NCBI RefSeq assembly: GCF_011604685.1
Contig: NZ_CP050063.1
Coordinates: forward strand, 8,411,001-8,475,000
Reading direction: 5' to 3'
DNA from: Spirosoma aureum
Lineage (GTDB): Bacteria > Bacteroidota > Bacteroidia > Cytophagales > Spirosomataceae
Length of the DNA stretch: 64,000 nt
The stretch's first letter is position 1, and every line of letters starts with the position of its first letter. The position numbers and the translations under genes were made by a program. This document shows, one piece after another, positions 27,313 through 36,015 of this stretch. The notes beneath the pieces were generated by a model. That model did no database searches. It had not been told where the DNA came from and was given only the letters and a program-made list of their open reading frames with translations.

Positions 27313-28221
27313 ATGCGTATTGCCATTTTATCGGCCAATCCGAATTTATATTCTACCCAACGGCTCCTTGATGCCGCCAATCAGCGCGGTCACGAAGGTG
27401 TTGTGGTAAACCACCTGAACTGTCAGGTGATGATTGAAGGCGGTAAGCCCTCTGTGCTTTATGAAGGCCGAGAGCTGGAATCATTCGATGCCATCGTACC
27501 ACGTATTGGAGCCTCCGTTACCGATTACGGCTGCGCTATTGTCCGGCAGTTTGAGATGATGAAAGTTTTCACTACAGCCAAGTCGCAGGCCATTACCCGA
27601 TCACGCAATAAACTCCGGAGTTTACAAATCCTCTCGAAAGCAGGGGTCGGCTTACCCAAAACGGTCTTTGCCAATCATCCCAAAAATGGCAATGTTACGC
27701 AGCTCATCGAACTGGTTGGCGGCCCGCCCGTAGTGATCAAACTATTGGAAGGAACACAGGGAATTGGCGTGGTTCTGGCCGAAACGACCAAAGCCGCAAA
27801 ATCGACCATTGAAGCTTTTTATGGCCTGAAAAAGCATGTTTTAGTCCAGGAATTCGTGTCCGAAGCGAAAGGATCTGACCTCAGAGCCTTTGTGATAGGT
27901 GGTCGGGTTGTGGGTGCCATGCGCCGGCAGGGTCTTGACGGAGAATTTCGATCAAATATCCATCGGGGAGGCAATGCCGTAGCCGTAAAACTTACCCCGG
28001 ATGAAGAACAGACAGCCATAGAGGCAGCCCGCGCGCTTGGCCTGAAAGTAGCCGGAGTCGATATGTTACCGTCCGACCGGGGGCCACTTGTACTCGAAGT
28101 TAACTCATCACCAGGATTAGAAGGTTTCGAAACCGCAACCGGTATTAATGTGGCCGATCAGATCATCGCCTATATCGAAGATAAAATCCGGGCCGACGAA
28201 GGCGATATGGTTGGTGTTTAG
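27313..28221 (+). CDS. rimK: RimK-family ATP-grasp alpha-L-glutamate ligase
   Basis: 302 aa. ATP-grasp signatures are visible: [60 protein letters not shown] and the metal-binding [16 protein letters not shown]. RimK adds glutamates to the C-terminus of ribosomal protein S6 in Escherichia coli; the substrate here is unproven. It is co-oriented with the RimB-type gene. Confidence 0.93.
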   Translation: MRIAILSANPNLYSTQRLLDAANQRGHEGVVVNHLNCQVMIEGGKPSVLYEGRELESFDAIVPRIGASVTDYGCAIVRQFEMMKVFTTAKSQAITRSRNKLRSLQILSKAGVGLPKTVFANHPKNGNVTQLIELVGGPPVVIKLLEGTQGIGVVLAETTKAAKSTIEAFYGLKKHVLVQEFVSEAKGSDLRAFVIGGRVVGAMRRQGLDGEFRSNIHRGGNAVAVKLTPDEEQTAIEAARALGLKVAGVDMLPSDRGPLVLEVNSSPGLEGFETATGINVADQIIAYIEDKIRADEGDMVGV

Positions 28222-28262
28222 TTTGGTTCCTGAACAAAGTAGAATGAATAGTGTAGAATAGA

Positions 28263-28270
28263 TAATTTTG
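28263..28270 (+). promoter_or_regulatory. Candidate -7 promoter box upstream of the unknown gene at 28307
   Basis: TAATTTTG matches TAnnTTTG in full, 37 bases before the ATG. No good TTTG or TTG is seen 17-23 bases upstream, so only the -7 part is supported. Confidence 0.45.
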
Positions 28271-28306
28271 CGAATCCCTTTATCTGTTCCGTATTAGTAT
28301 TCCAAT

Positions 28307-28861
28307 ATGCCTGCTCTAGACCCAGACCTGAAGAAAGCGATTGTCCGGATGCCGGGCGTTGAGAAAGATAAGCTCCTGCTTCGACTTATTGCCAAAGATG
28401 CGGTTCTGACCGAAAAACTCCAGTTTGAACTGGTCGAGCATAGCGACACCCTCGATGAGCGTCGTGATCTGATCCGACAGTTTATCAGCCGAACGGCCAA
28501 TCTGAATCAGGATTCAGCGGGTTGGGTGATGATGGATATGCGGACGATCAGTGGCTATATCAGTCGGCATCTGAAGGTCACCAAAGACAAGTACGGCGAG
28601 GTGGAATTGATGTTGTATATGCTCAATACATTTTACGATCACAATGCTCATCTGCTTCAAAAGTATAACTCCCGTACGGATAAAGCCGCTGATTACATTG
28701 CCAAACGTACGGATCAGGTGCTAAAAAAAGCCAGTAAACTTGATCCCGATTACCACATTGAATTTGCCGACGAGATCAATAAACTCCTTCGTTGGGTACA
28801 TTCTACAGCTCCAGCCCATTACGCCCGACAGTTGGGTTTGCCTACTGAGTGGACGGTTTAG
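28307..28861 (+). CDS. Conserved-looking helical protein of unknown function
   Basis: 184 aa, charged, no signal peptide or membrane segment; predicted mostly helical. It opens with PDLKKAIVRMPGVEKDKLLLRLIAKD. It has no catalytic motif I can name. It lies 85 bases after rimK in the same direction but has its own -7 box, so it may be separately transcribed. Composition and codon use look like those of its neighbours, which supports it as a real gene. Confidence 0.75.
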   Translation: MPALDPDLKKAIVRMPGVEKDKLLLRLIAKDAVLTEKLQFELVEHSDTLDERRDLIRQFISRTANLNQDSAGWVMMDMRTISGYISRHLKVTKDKYGEVELMLYMLNTFYDHNAHLLQKYNSRTDKAADYIAKRTDQVLKKASKLDPDYHIEFADEINKLLRWVHSTAPAHYARQLGLPTEWTV

Positions 28862-28932
28862 CCACGATCAGTCAGTCTCTTAACGAGGGGATATTTTTAT
28901 TGAATGATTGAGTAGCTGCTTCCCAATAAGGT

Positions 28933-30051
28933 TTACTGAGTAACGATTTTCCGAATGACCTGGTTGCTCAGGTCGGCTACATACAATATACCTTTGCTAT
29001 CTATTGCGATGGATCGTGCATTATTAAACCGGACCGCTGTACCTGCGCCATCGACGTAGCCCGGACTACTGCCTGCAATTGTCGTGACCGTACCATCGGG
29101 CGTAACCTTCCGAATCAGATAGCTGTCGGCCGCATATAAATTACCCTGTTTATCAACCACTAAGCTGTTTATACTACTAAATGTAGCGGCCGATCCTTTA
29201 CCATCGGCATTACCGTTCACCTTTGGCTGGCCTGCCAGCAAACTAACCACACCCGCCGGTGTAATTTTCCGGATACAGTCATTCGCATCACCTACATACA
29301 GATTGCCGTCGGTATCAAATGCGAGCGCATCAGGATTACTAAACTGAGCCTCACTCAACGTTCCGTTGGCATATCCTCGGGTGCCGCCCGCAAAAATGGT
29401 AAGGTTACCGTTCCGAAATAGTCGAATTGCACCACCATCAGAAATGTAAAGATCACCGTTCGGAGCGGTAGTAATTCCATAAAAACCAAGCGGGTTTCCC
29501 ACACCGATTGGCACACTTGTTAACGTACTCACTATACCTGCCGGGGTAACCTGGCGAATGGATGCGCGAGTCGTACTATTTTCCGACAGCAACATATTTC
29601 CCGATGCATCCCGGCATACGTAACCTCCACCCGCCAGATAGAACGACGCACTGGCACCAGTTCCATCGGTTATACCCACGCTCCCGTTACCAGCCAGTGT
29701 TGTTACAACTCCCGCTGGCGACACAAGCCGAATGCGTGCATTATTTAAATCAACGACGTAGATATTATCAGCCTTATCACACACGAGTGCTGATGGATTT
29801 TTGAATCGGGCCGCTGAACCGGTTGCATCTACATAGCCTTCTGTGCCATTACCTGCCAGGGTCGTAACGATAGCGCCAGTGGTGGCGGTAGGCGAAGGCG
29901 GTGTTGTGCTCGTGGTCGAAGGGGGCGTAGTCGTTGTAGTGGAGGTGGGTGGCGTGGTCGTACCAGGGGAAGGGGAATCTGTTTTCCCTGAACAACCTGC
30001 CAGCAACAGACCTATTATCAGTGTAAAAATGTAGATAGAAGCGAATTTCAT
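28933..30051 (-). CDS. NHL-repeat lipoprotein
   Basis: 372 aa from the ATG at 30051, which opens a lipoprotein signal (lipobox LLAGC); 10 extra residues upstream would spoil it. A Pro/Thr/Ser-rich linker (about 22-55) leads to a six-bladed NHL beta-propeller with repeats such as VVTTLAGNGTEGYVDATGSAARFKNP and NIYVVDLNNARIR. NHL propellers bind proteins or sugars. It is the last gene of a minus-strand group with the regulator and kinase at 30157-33698, so it may be a target or an extracytoplasmic part of that pathway. Confidence 0.9.
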   Translation of the reverse strand: MKFASIYIFTLIIGLLLAGCSGKTDSPSPGTTTPPTSTTTTTPPSTTSTTPPSPTATTGAIVTTLAGNGTEGYVDATGSAARFKNPSALVCDKADNIYVVDLNNARIRLVSPAGVVTTLAGNGSVGITDGTGASASFYLAGGGYVCRDASGNMLLSENSTTRASIRQVTPAGIVSTLTSVPIGVGNPLGFYGITTAPNGDLYISDGGAIRLFRNGNLTIFAGGTRGYANGTLSEAQFSNPDALAFDTDGNLYVGDANDCIRKITPAGVVSLLAGQPKVNGNADGKGSAATFSSINSLVVDKQGNLYAADSYLIRKVTPDGTVTTIAGSSPGYVDGAGTAVRFNNARSIAIDSKGILYVADLSNQVIRKIVTQ

Positions 30052-30156
30052 GGCAGTAATCAATCGTTGATTTCTCAACAAAATTCAGCTTCCCAAACCT
30101 GGCATACTATAGTTAGTTCTAACGATTTTAGGCCAGACTATACGCTTGCGGATAGC

Positions 30157-30774
30157 TCATGCCAGGCCTTGTTCCCGCGCAAAATTGACCAGTCCAACAG
30201 GCGTGTCGATACCGAGCTTGCGGGCAATGTTACGCCGATGGGCATTGACAGTAAACTCACTTAACGAGAGAGCATCGGCTATTTGCTTTGTTGTTAATCC
30301 GCCGACAATCTGCTGAATAATTTCAATTTCCCGTTTTGTAAGCTGGTATTTCTGCATAAAGGCGTCGGCAGGTGGCTCAACCACCACCCGTTGGAGCATT
30401 GGAAACCACGGCCGTCCCGACCAAACCTGCTGCACGGCGGTTTTAAGCGTTGGGGCATCCGTGGTTTTAAGCAGATAACCCATTGCACCGAGTGCCTGTA
30501 CCTCCCGCATGCGCTGAGGCTGATTGTAGCTGGTGAAAACAATGACCTTAATGGCGGGAAAGTCCCGGCGAATCTGTTTAAGGGCCGTCAATCCATCAGT
30601 CTTAGGCATATTCAGATCCAACAGAATCATATCGACGGGATGCCGGTGGAGGTAATCCAGTAACTGATGTCCGTTATTGACAGCAGGTAACAGATCGGTA
30701 TCGGGCAGATCGGCCAGGACGCTTCGAAGCCCGTCGAGCAGGAGCGGATGGTCGTCGGCAAGGAGTAGCGTCAT
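30157..30774 (-). CDS. NarL/FixJ-type response regulator (LuxR HTH)
   Basis: 205 aa. The receiver domain has D7-D8 and phospho-acceptor D53 (ILLDLNMPKTDG); T86 and K106 regions are present (VFTSYN, GYLLKTT). The C-terminal LuxR helix-turn-helix (about 140-205) reads LTKREIEIIQQIVGGLTTKQIADALSLSEFTVNAHRRNI. The likely partner is the TPR kinase at 31410; the small lipoprotein gene lies between them. Only 19 bases separate it from that gene. Confidence 0.93.
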   Translation of the reverse strand: MTLLLADDHPLLLDGLRSVLADLPDTDLLPAVNNGHQLLDYLHRHPVDMILLDLNMPKTDGLTALKQIRRDFPAIKVIVFTSYNQPQRMREVQALGAMGYLLKTTDAPTLKTAVQQVWSGRPWFPMLQRVVVEPPADAFMQKYQLTKREIEIIQQIVGGLTTKQIADALSLSEFTVNAHRRNIARKLGIDTPVGLVNFAREQGLA

Positions 30775-30793
30775 GATTCAGATAACTTTGAGG

Positions 30794-31321
30794 TCAGCGT
30801 TTGCCGGGCGGTGGTGTCGTTACAGTGGTCTTGTAAATAGCGGAACGAAACCGCCCATTCGTAATACGGATACGGCTACCATTTTTATTGTGGATAGCTT
30901 CACCCATAAACGTTCCTTCAACGATTCCGGCAGCTTCGTCGAATCGCGTCACAGTCAGGGTTCCGCTACCTCCCTTACTGGGATCGGCGGAGTAGCCTTC
31001 GGTCTCAGAAATCGAGTACGCCAGTGCCAGGTATTGCGTCGGATCGATAGCAACAGCCGTGTTTAGCGTGATGGATTTAGGAAAGACCACACCAATGGCC
31101 GTAGTGGCATTATCGGCATTTTGCGCGGCTATAACGACCACCAGATTTTGACTGATCGTAGCTGCTGCGGGCGTGTTCTGACTGTTATTCACGTTTGCTA
31201 TCCATTCTTTGTCGCCAATGGTTGCCGACACGTAAAATTCAGGCTCTGGTGCAGGCGAGGATTTGCTACATCCTGTCAGTAACCCAATACTAAACAGGAT
31301 CAGATGAAAGCTGGTTTTCAT
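30794..31321 (-). CDS. Small lipoprotein (DUF6252-like)
   Basis: 175 aa with a lipobox LLTGC at residues 14-18. The body (FYVSATIGDKEWIANV..., GSGTLTVTRFDEAAGIVEGTFMGEAI, ITNGRFRS) matches the beta-rich pattern of DUF6252-type Bacteroidota lipoproteins, whose function is unknown. It sits between kinase and regulator genes, which suggests a role in signal input. Family call moderate. Confidence 0.82.
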   Translation of the reverse strand: MKTSFHLILFSIGLLTGCSKSSPAPEPEFYVSATIGDKEWIANVNNSQNTPAAATISQNLVVVIAAQNADNATTAIGVVFPKSITLNTAVAIDPTQYLALAYSISETEGYSADPSKGGSGTLTVTRFDEAAGIVEGTFMGEAIHNKNGSRIRITNGRFRSAIYKTTVTTPPPGKR

Positions 31322-31329
31322 AGCCTTTG

Positions 31330-31363
31330 CGACACAGATTGAAAGTTATTGAAGTCTGTGTCG
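31330..31363. repeat. Inverted repeat between kinase and lipoprotein genes
   Basis: CGACACAGA (31330-31338) and TCTGTGTCG (31355-31363), 9-bp arms and a 16-nt loop, just upstream of the lipoprotein start at 31321. It could be an operator, a 5'-UTR hairpin or a weak terminator of the kinase transcript. Confidence 0.5.
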
Positions 31364-31409
31364 AACAAAGTTCCTGCCTGCATCTTTTGCCTGAAATAGT
31401 TACCGCTAA

Positions 31410-33698
31410 CTAATTCACCGACTGAGCAGAGCGATCTGCCTCTCTGCCATTTTCAGGCAGTTCGAGGTCATCAATAACGACCAGCGTACCCCCATCCGAT
31501 TTACGCTGCACATCCATCTGACCGTGGCGCATGGCGACTTTGGCCCGGATCGTCTGCAAGCCCTGCCCATCGCCCCCGGTGTTAGTCGTTATGCCCACGC
31601 CATTATCTTCCACCAGAATGGTTACGTGCCGATCATGTTCAATAACCTCAACGGTAGCTTCTGTAGCCTGAGCGTGTCGAATCACGTTATGAACCAATTC
31701 CTGTACAATTCGATAGAGATCGCTTAGAAATGGCAACGGCAAGGCCTTGTCAAATCCCACCACGATAGTATGAAGCTGAACTTTCCCCGACATATTGACA
31801 CTTTCGGCCAACTCCTCGATAGCGTACCTAAAACCATGTTGTTCAATAAGTTGCGGAGTCAGTCGATGACTAATACCACGTACGGTACTATTGATGGACG
31901 TTAGCACATCCTGCGCTTTACGGAGTTTTGGAGTAGTTGATGCATCTGGTGCCACCGTTTCCAGCGCCGACGATACATTGAGCAACACAACTGCCAGTAA
32001 TGGATTCACTTCGTTGTGTAACTGGTCGGCAATGGTCAGTCGCTCGTTCTCCTCGGCTTTTATAATGCCTTGCATTAAGTCAATATGACGCTGTTTTTCG
32101 AGCTGTTCCAATTGGCTTTGTTGCAGGGCCTCGCGCTGCCGGGACCGAATCTGCCGGTTTCGAACATACAATGCCAATAAACCAATGGTCAGAACAGCCA
32201 GTGTAATAATGGCTCCGTAAAATAGTCGCTCACGACGCAATTGCCGGGTTCGGGCTTCATTTTCAGCATTCAGCCGATCGATCTGTTGCTCCTTGTCCCG
32301 AATTCTTACGCGAGCCAGAATCTGCTGTACTGCCCGATACTGGTTTAGGCTCGTTAGTGAGTCACGAATGGCATGGTAGGTATCGAGCGCCTGTCCATAA
32401 CGGACGTAATTACCCTGCGCTTTGTTGAGTTCGGCCAACGACTGGTAATAGTATAAGCTAATGGCCGAATACTGATTCGTTGTAGCGGCAGTTGTCAAAG
32501 GAGCCAGCATTTGCCGGGCTTTGTCATAATGGCCGGTTCGGAGTAAAGCACGTACATAATGAAGCTCGAGAGGAATTCGCGAGAACGAAACCGAAGTCAA
32601 TCCCTTTGTAAGCGATTGTTTATAGTAATCAGCGGCTTTCGCCAATTGCCCATCCTGTTCAGCCAACAAGCCGGCCGCCAGAAAATAACCGGAATAGGGA
32701 ATTTGGGCCTCCGCTCCGCCAAACTGCCGACGACTCGAATCAACGAAGACGCTGGCCTGCTTTATCTGACCCTGATAAACCCGGATAATGGCCATTTCGG
32801 CGTTGAAATAAGGCACCATTGGCGCCTTAGGATTGGGTCGAACAAGTTCGTCATAAACCATATCGGCAAACTTCCCGGCATTCTCGTAATCCGTTAGCAA
32901 CAGATTTAATTGAGCAAGTTTGAAAAGAACAGTCGGACGAGGGCTGCGGAAATAGACTGTTGTACGTTCATAAAAGCGGGGGTTCCGGGCAAGACTGTTG
33001 TCTTTGGCGAGTTCGAGCAGGCTGTCGAACGCCATAACCTGTTGCTGTGGATTAGTCAGGTAATACGAAGCCAGACTGTGACGAGCCATGAAAAGCGCGT
33101 TTTTATCAGGTAGGTCTGCTGACAGCCGGATCGCTTCTTCGAAATCGGCCCGCATGGCCTCACGTTGGTCCGACCAGATACGCGAAGCCCCCCGGAAGTC
33201 GCGCAAAAGGGCTAATGTTTCGCGGTCATTGGCAGACCGGGCAGCCTGTTCGCCGAGCGTTAAATAGTGGGCCAGCGAATCGGGCTTACCCCAGTCATAA
33301 TAAAGCTGAACGGTGTAGGTCAGAGCATGGCAGTATAATAACGGAATACCCCGGGCATTCTGGCGAGCCTGCCGAAACAGAGGTTCGGCCTCGTCGTAGT
33401 GATTCAGCGATTCTTTAGCTTTTCCCCAATTGATAAGCAGGATATGAATCCAGCGTCGATTGACGCTCTTTTGTATTTTCGACACATACTGAGCCAACCA
33501 TTCATAAGCCAATGGTAAGTTCGTTTGCCCTACATCCTGAATCAGGTCGCAGGTTTTCCGAAAGGTCTGTTCAGTAATCGGTTGCCGCTGAAGTTGCGTC
33601 CAGGCGGCATGCGCTTCGGCGTCAGTATATGTACGAGCCCAGGCGCTGATACCCGTTAGCCACCAGATTCCAATTCCGATAAGTAGCCAACCTTTCAT
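31410..33698 (-). CDS. TPR-containing membrane sensor histidine kinase
   Basis: 762 aa. A signal peptide (about 1-22) is followed by a periplasmic TPR array to about 470 (FRKTCDLIQDVGQTNLPLAYEW, KDNALAR-type blocks). One transmembrane helix lies at about 490-511. The kinase core has H561 in ADQLHNEVNPLLAVVLL, ELVHNVIRHAQATEATVEV and DNGVGI, the HisKA_3-type arrangement that partners NarL-family regulators. The input signal is unknown. The likely partner is the regulator at 30157. Confidence 0.93.
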   Translation of the reverse strand: MKGWLLIGIGIWWLTGISAWARTYTDAEAHAAWTQLQRQPITEQTFRKTCDLIQDVGQTNLPLAYEWLAQYVSKIQKSVNRRWIHILLINWGKAKESLNHYDEAEPLFRQARQNARGIPLLYCHALTYTVQLYYDWGKPDSLAHYLTLGEQAARSANDRETLALLRDFRGASRIWSDQREAMRADFEEAIRLSADLPDKNALFMARHSLASYYLTNPQQQVMAFDSLLELAKDNSLARNPRFYERTTVYFRSPRPTVLFKLAQLNLLLTDYENAGKFADMVYDELVRPNPKAPMVPYFNAEMAIIRVYQGQIKQASVFVDSSRRQFGGAEAQIPYSGYFLAAGLLAEQDGQLAKAADYYKQSLTKGLTSVSFSRIPLELHYVRALLRTGHYDKARQMLAPLTTAATTNQYSAISLYYYQSLAELNKAQGNYVRYGQALDTYHAIRDSLTSLNQYRAVQQILARVRIRDKEQQIDRLNAENEARTRQLRRERLFYGAIITLAVLTIGLLALYVRNRQIRSRQREALQQSQLEQLEKQRHIDLMQGIIKAEENERLTIADQLHNEVNPLLAVVLLNVSSALETVAPDASTTPKLRKAQDVLTSINSTVRGISHRLTPQLIEQHGFRYAIEELAESVNMSGKVQLHTIVVGFDKALPLPFLSDLYRIVQELVHNVIRHAQATEATVEVIEHDRHVTILVEDNGVGITTNTGGDGQGLQTIRAKVAMRHGQMDVQRKSDGGTLVVIDDLELPENGREADRSAQSVN

Positions 33699-33759
33699 AT
33701 AGCCTTCCGCACAAAAACAAACCCACCTCCTACCTCAACATAGAGGGAGACGTACCTAC

Positions 33760-33853
33760 AGGACTTTCGTGGAGAGCCGGGCCACCGCAGCCGCGGACGG
33801 TGGTTACTACTGATTAGCAAACAAACCGTGGCCCGGCTCTCCACGAAAGTCCT
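33760..33853. repeat. Long intergenic hairpin, family copy 4 (with inner hairpin)
   Basis: Perfect 26-bp outer arms, 33760-33785 and 33828-33853, with AGGACTTTCG at the outer end. On the minus strand the core reads CCACGGTT, 18 nt, AACC, then the same 16-nt insertion as copy 2 (ACCGTCCGCGGCTGCG), then GTGG. Segment 33782-33803 forms the inner hairpin. It is downstream of the gene ending at 34073 and upstream of the kinase start. Confidence 0.9.
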
Positions 33854-33855
33854 AT

Positions 33856-34072
33856 CCGATTGAGATATCCACAAAAATAACCCTGTTATAATGCGAACAA
33901 AAAGGAGTTATTTTCCGGCATAGTATGCAGTAAAAACTTAAAATTCAGATACTTAACTGATAGCAATGAATACTAACCGATCAATACTAGCGATTTGCAA
34001 ATCGAGTCCCTTAAATCGATCGTTTATGAAATTCCCAAACTTTTGATCGGCTATTTATGGTTTTTAATCAAA
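33856..34072. other. AT-rich intergenic stretch without a gene
   Basis: No plausible coding region on either strand. It holds AAAATAAC / GTTATTTT (33874-33881 and 33907-33914) and a perfect 14-bp palindrome CGATTTGCAAATCG (33991-34004), which may be protein-binding sites. Confidence 0.5.
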
Positions 34073-34828
34073 TCAAAAACTGTAAGCCAGCGCCAATCCA
34101 AAGGCGCGAACACCATAATAAGGGCCCTGCAACTGAGCCAGAATAGTCGGTAAATTCAGGGTGGCTTTAACTGTATAAAGTGGCAGATCTGTACTTTCAA
34201 TATCGTTCTTCAGTTTTACGATATCAGCGGGTTTTAAACTTGGCCAAAGTAGATCCTCCCCCGTAAAATTGGCCGTAATTTTTGTTCCGTAAAAAGGTCC
34301 TAACAGCCACAAATCGAGCCCTACCCGTTTACCAAACATCCATTGATAGCCCAATAACAGACCCGCCCCACCTGCACTGAATCCGGCATCAAGATGAGCA
34401 TGGTGTAGAATACCATCACTGGGTGTGTAGGTATAATCCTGACTGATATCCATGTTAATGTAGCGAACAAAAGGCGCTATGTACCAACCCGTTGGCGCGT
34501 GACCCGCCATATAGAACCGATACTCCAGTGTTGCGATTCGTTTCGTAAAGAGCGTATTGTCGATAGCCCTTTTGGCATCATCATTCCCACCATACTGATC
34601 CAGAAGTGCCTGTTTGAAAGGAAGCGGGGCATTGGGTGATAAACTGGCCGACAACGTGATGGAGCTCCGTCGGGAAAGTAATCGCTCATACTGGACGGTA
34701 TAACTCTTTATGGCCACACCCGACAGGTTGACTTTTACAACGGATCGATTCGTTAACAGTTGTGCCTGCCCGATAGACATACCAACTAGTAACGTACAGA
34801 GGATAAGACAAATACCTTGCTTTTTCAT
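34073..34828 (-). CDS. Exported outer-membrane-type protein (DUF3575-like)
   Basis: 251 aa with a Sec signal peptide ending near residue 22 (IGQAQ). The alternating pattern (SVVKVNLSGVAIKSYTVQYERLLSRRSSITLSAS, TLEYRFYM, GGAGLLLGYQWMF) and the terminal AFGLALAYSF fit a small outer-membrane beta-barrel. It is close to DUF3575, but the family call is tentative. Function unknown. It is transcribed alone. Confidence 0.8.
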   Translation of the reverse strand: MKKQGICLILCTLLVGMSIGQAQLLTNRSVVKVNLSGVAIKSYTVQYERLLSRRSSITLSASLSPNAPLPFKQALLDQYGGNDDAKRAIDNTLFTKRIATLEYRFYMAGHAPTGWYIAPFVRYINMDISQDYTYTPSDGILHHAHLDAGFSAGGAGLLLGYQWMFGKRVGLDLWLLGPFYGTKITANFTGEDLLWPSLKPADIVKLKNDIESTDLPLYTVKATLNLPTILAQLQGPYYGVRAFGLALAYSF

Positions 34829-35026
34829 TTCGTCCAGTCTGAATAGTGTTTTTGATCAGACCAAAATTGACGATAAGCCCTTCCGGCGACAATAGTTACA
34901 CCTAACTATCTTGATGGCCCGAAAATGGGTGGTAACCGTTTATCGAATTCAATTACCCGTTTGCAGGTATTCAAAACCCCAGCCGCTCTCAGTGGGTTAT
35001 ACCTTCACCAACCCATTCTATTACTC

Positions 35027-35938
35027 ATGAGTAAAACCGTTCTGATAACTGGCGGCACTGGTACCATTGGCCGTCATTTAACCCAATTACTTCGTCAACA
35101 AGGTTTTCAGGTTTCACTGCTTAGTCGGGAAAGCAAGCCCGTATCGGGCGTGACAGTCTATCAGTGGGATATTGAGAAAGGCCATATCGACCCGAAAGCA
35201 ATTCAAACTGCCGATCATATTATTCATCTCGCCGGAGCGGGCATCGCCGACGAGCGCTGGACCGATGCTCGTAAAGATAAAATCCTGACCAGCCGTACTC
35301 AATCCACTGAACTTTTGGCGCAGGCGCTCGCGAAGAATCCACATAAAGTAAAATCATTCATTGGATCATCAGGTATTGGTTTTTACGGTAGCGACACCGC
35401 CGATCGGCCATTAACCGAAACCAGCCAGGGCGGGTCCGATTTTCTGGCTCAGGTAGTACGAGCCTGGGAACGTTCGGAGGATCTGGTAGCCGCACTTGGT
35501 ATTCGAACCGTCAAGCTACGCACGGGTGTCGTATTGACGATGGATGGCGGGGCATTACCTAAATTAGCGCAACCCGTTCGGCTGGGAGCTGGCGCTCCTA
35601 TCGGATCGGGTCAGCAATATATTTCGTGGATTCATATCGACGACCTCTGCCGGATGTACCTTCAAGCGATAACCGACGAATCGTGGCAGGGTGTTTATAA
35701 TGCGGTAGCTCCCAATCCCGCTACGAACGAATCGCTGACAAAAGCCATTGCCAGCGTGTTGCACCGCCCACTGATCCTGCCCAACATCCCGGGTTTCGTT
35801 ATTAAGATGATGTACGGTGAACTGGCGATTGCTGTCACAGGAGGAAATTATGTTCTGAACAAGCGTATCGCCGATGAAACGACGTTCGCCTATCATTACA
35901 CCGATTTAACGAATGCGCTTAAGAATCTTTTACAGTAA
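35027..35938 (+). CDS. TIGR01777-family SDR epimerase-like protein
   Basis: 303 aa from the ATG at 35027, which directly precedes the cofactor motif VLITGGTGTIGRHL; the 34 residues ahead of it look like non-coding. Family marks: HLAGAGIADERWTDARKDKI, SSGIGFYGS and SWIHIDDL. These NAD(P)-binding proteins (YfcH, SDR39U1) are widespread but of unknown substrate. It converges on the enolase-superfamily gene. Confidence 0.92.
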   Translation: MSKTVLITGGTGTIGRHLTQLLRQQGFQVSLLSRESKPVSGVTVYQWDIEKGHIDPKAIQTADHIIHLAGAGIADERWTDARKDKILTSRTQSTELLAQALAKNPHKVKSFIGSSGIGFYGSDTADRPLTETSQGGSDFLAQVVRAWERSEDLVAALGIRTVKLRTGVVLTMDGGALPKLAQPVRLGAGAPIGSGQQYISWIHIDDLCRMYLQAITDESWQGVYNAVAPNPATNESLTKAIASVLHRPLILPNIPGFVIKMMYGELAIAVTGGNYVLNKRIADETTFAYHYTDLTNALKNLLQ

Positions 35939-35943
35939 GCTGG

Positions 35944-36011
35944 TTGTAGTGAGCAGTCTTCAGCTGGCAGTTGGCGATGCCTCACGGCTTGCTGAAGACT
36001 GCTCACTACAA
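35944..36011. terminator. Bidirectional hairpin between convergent genes
   Basis: Perfect 21-bp arms 35944-35964 and 35991-36011 (TTGTAGTGAGCAGTCTTCAGC and complement) with a 26-nt loop. It lies between stops at 35938 and 36016; no T-run is visible. Confidence 0.75.
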
Positions 36012-36015
36012 ACCC

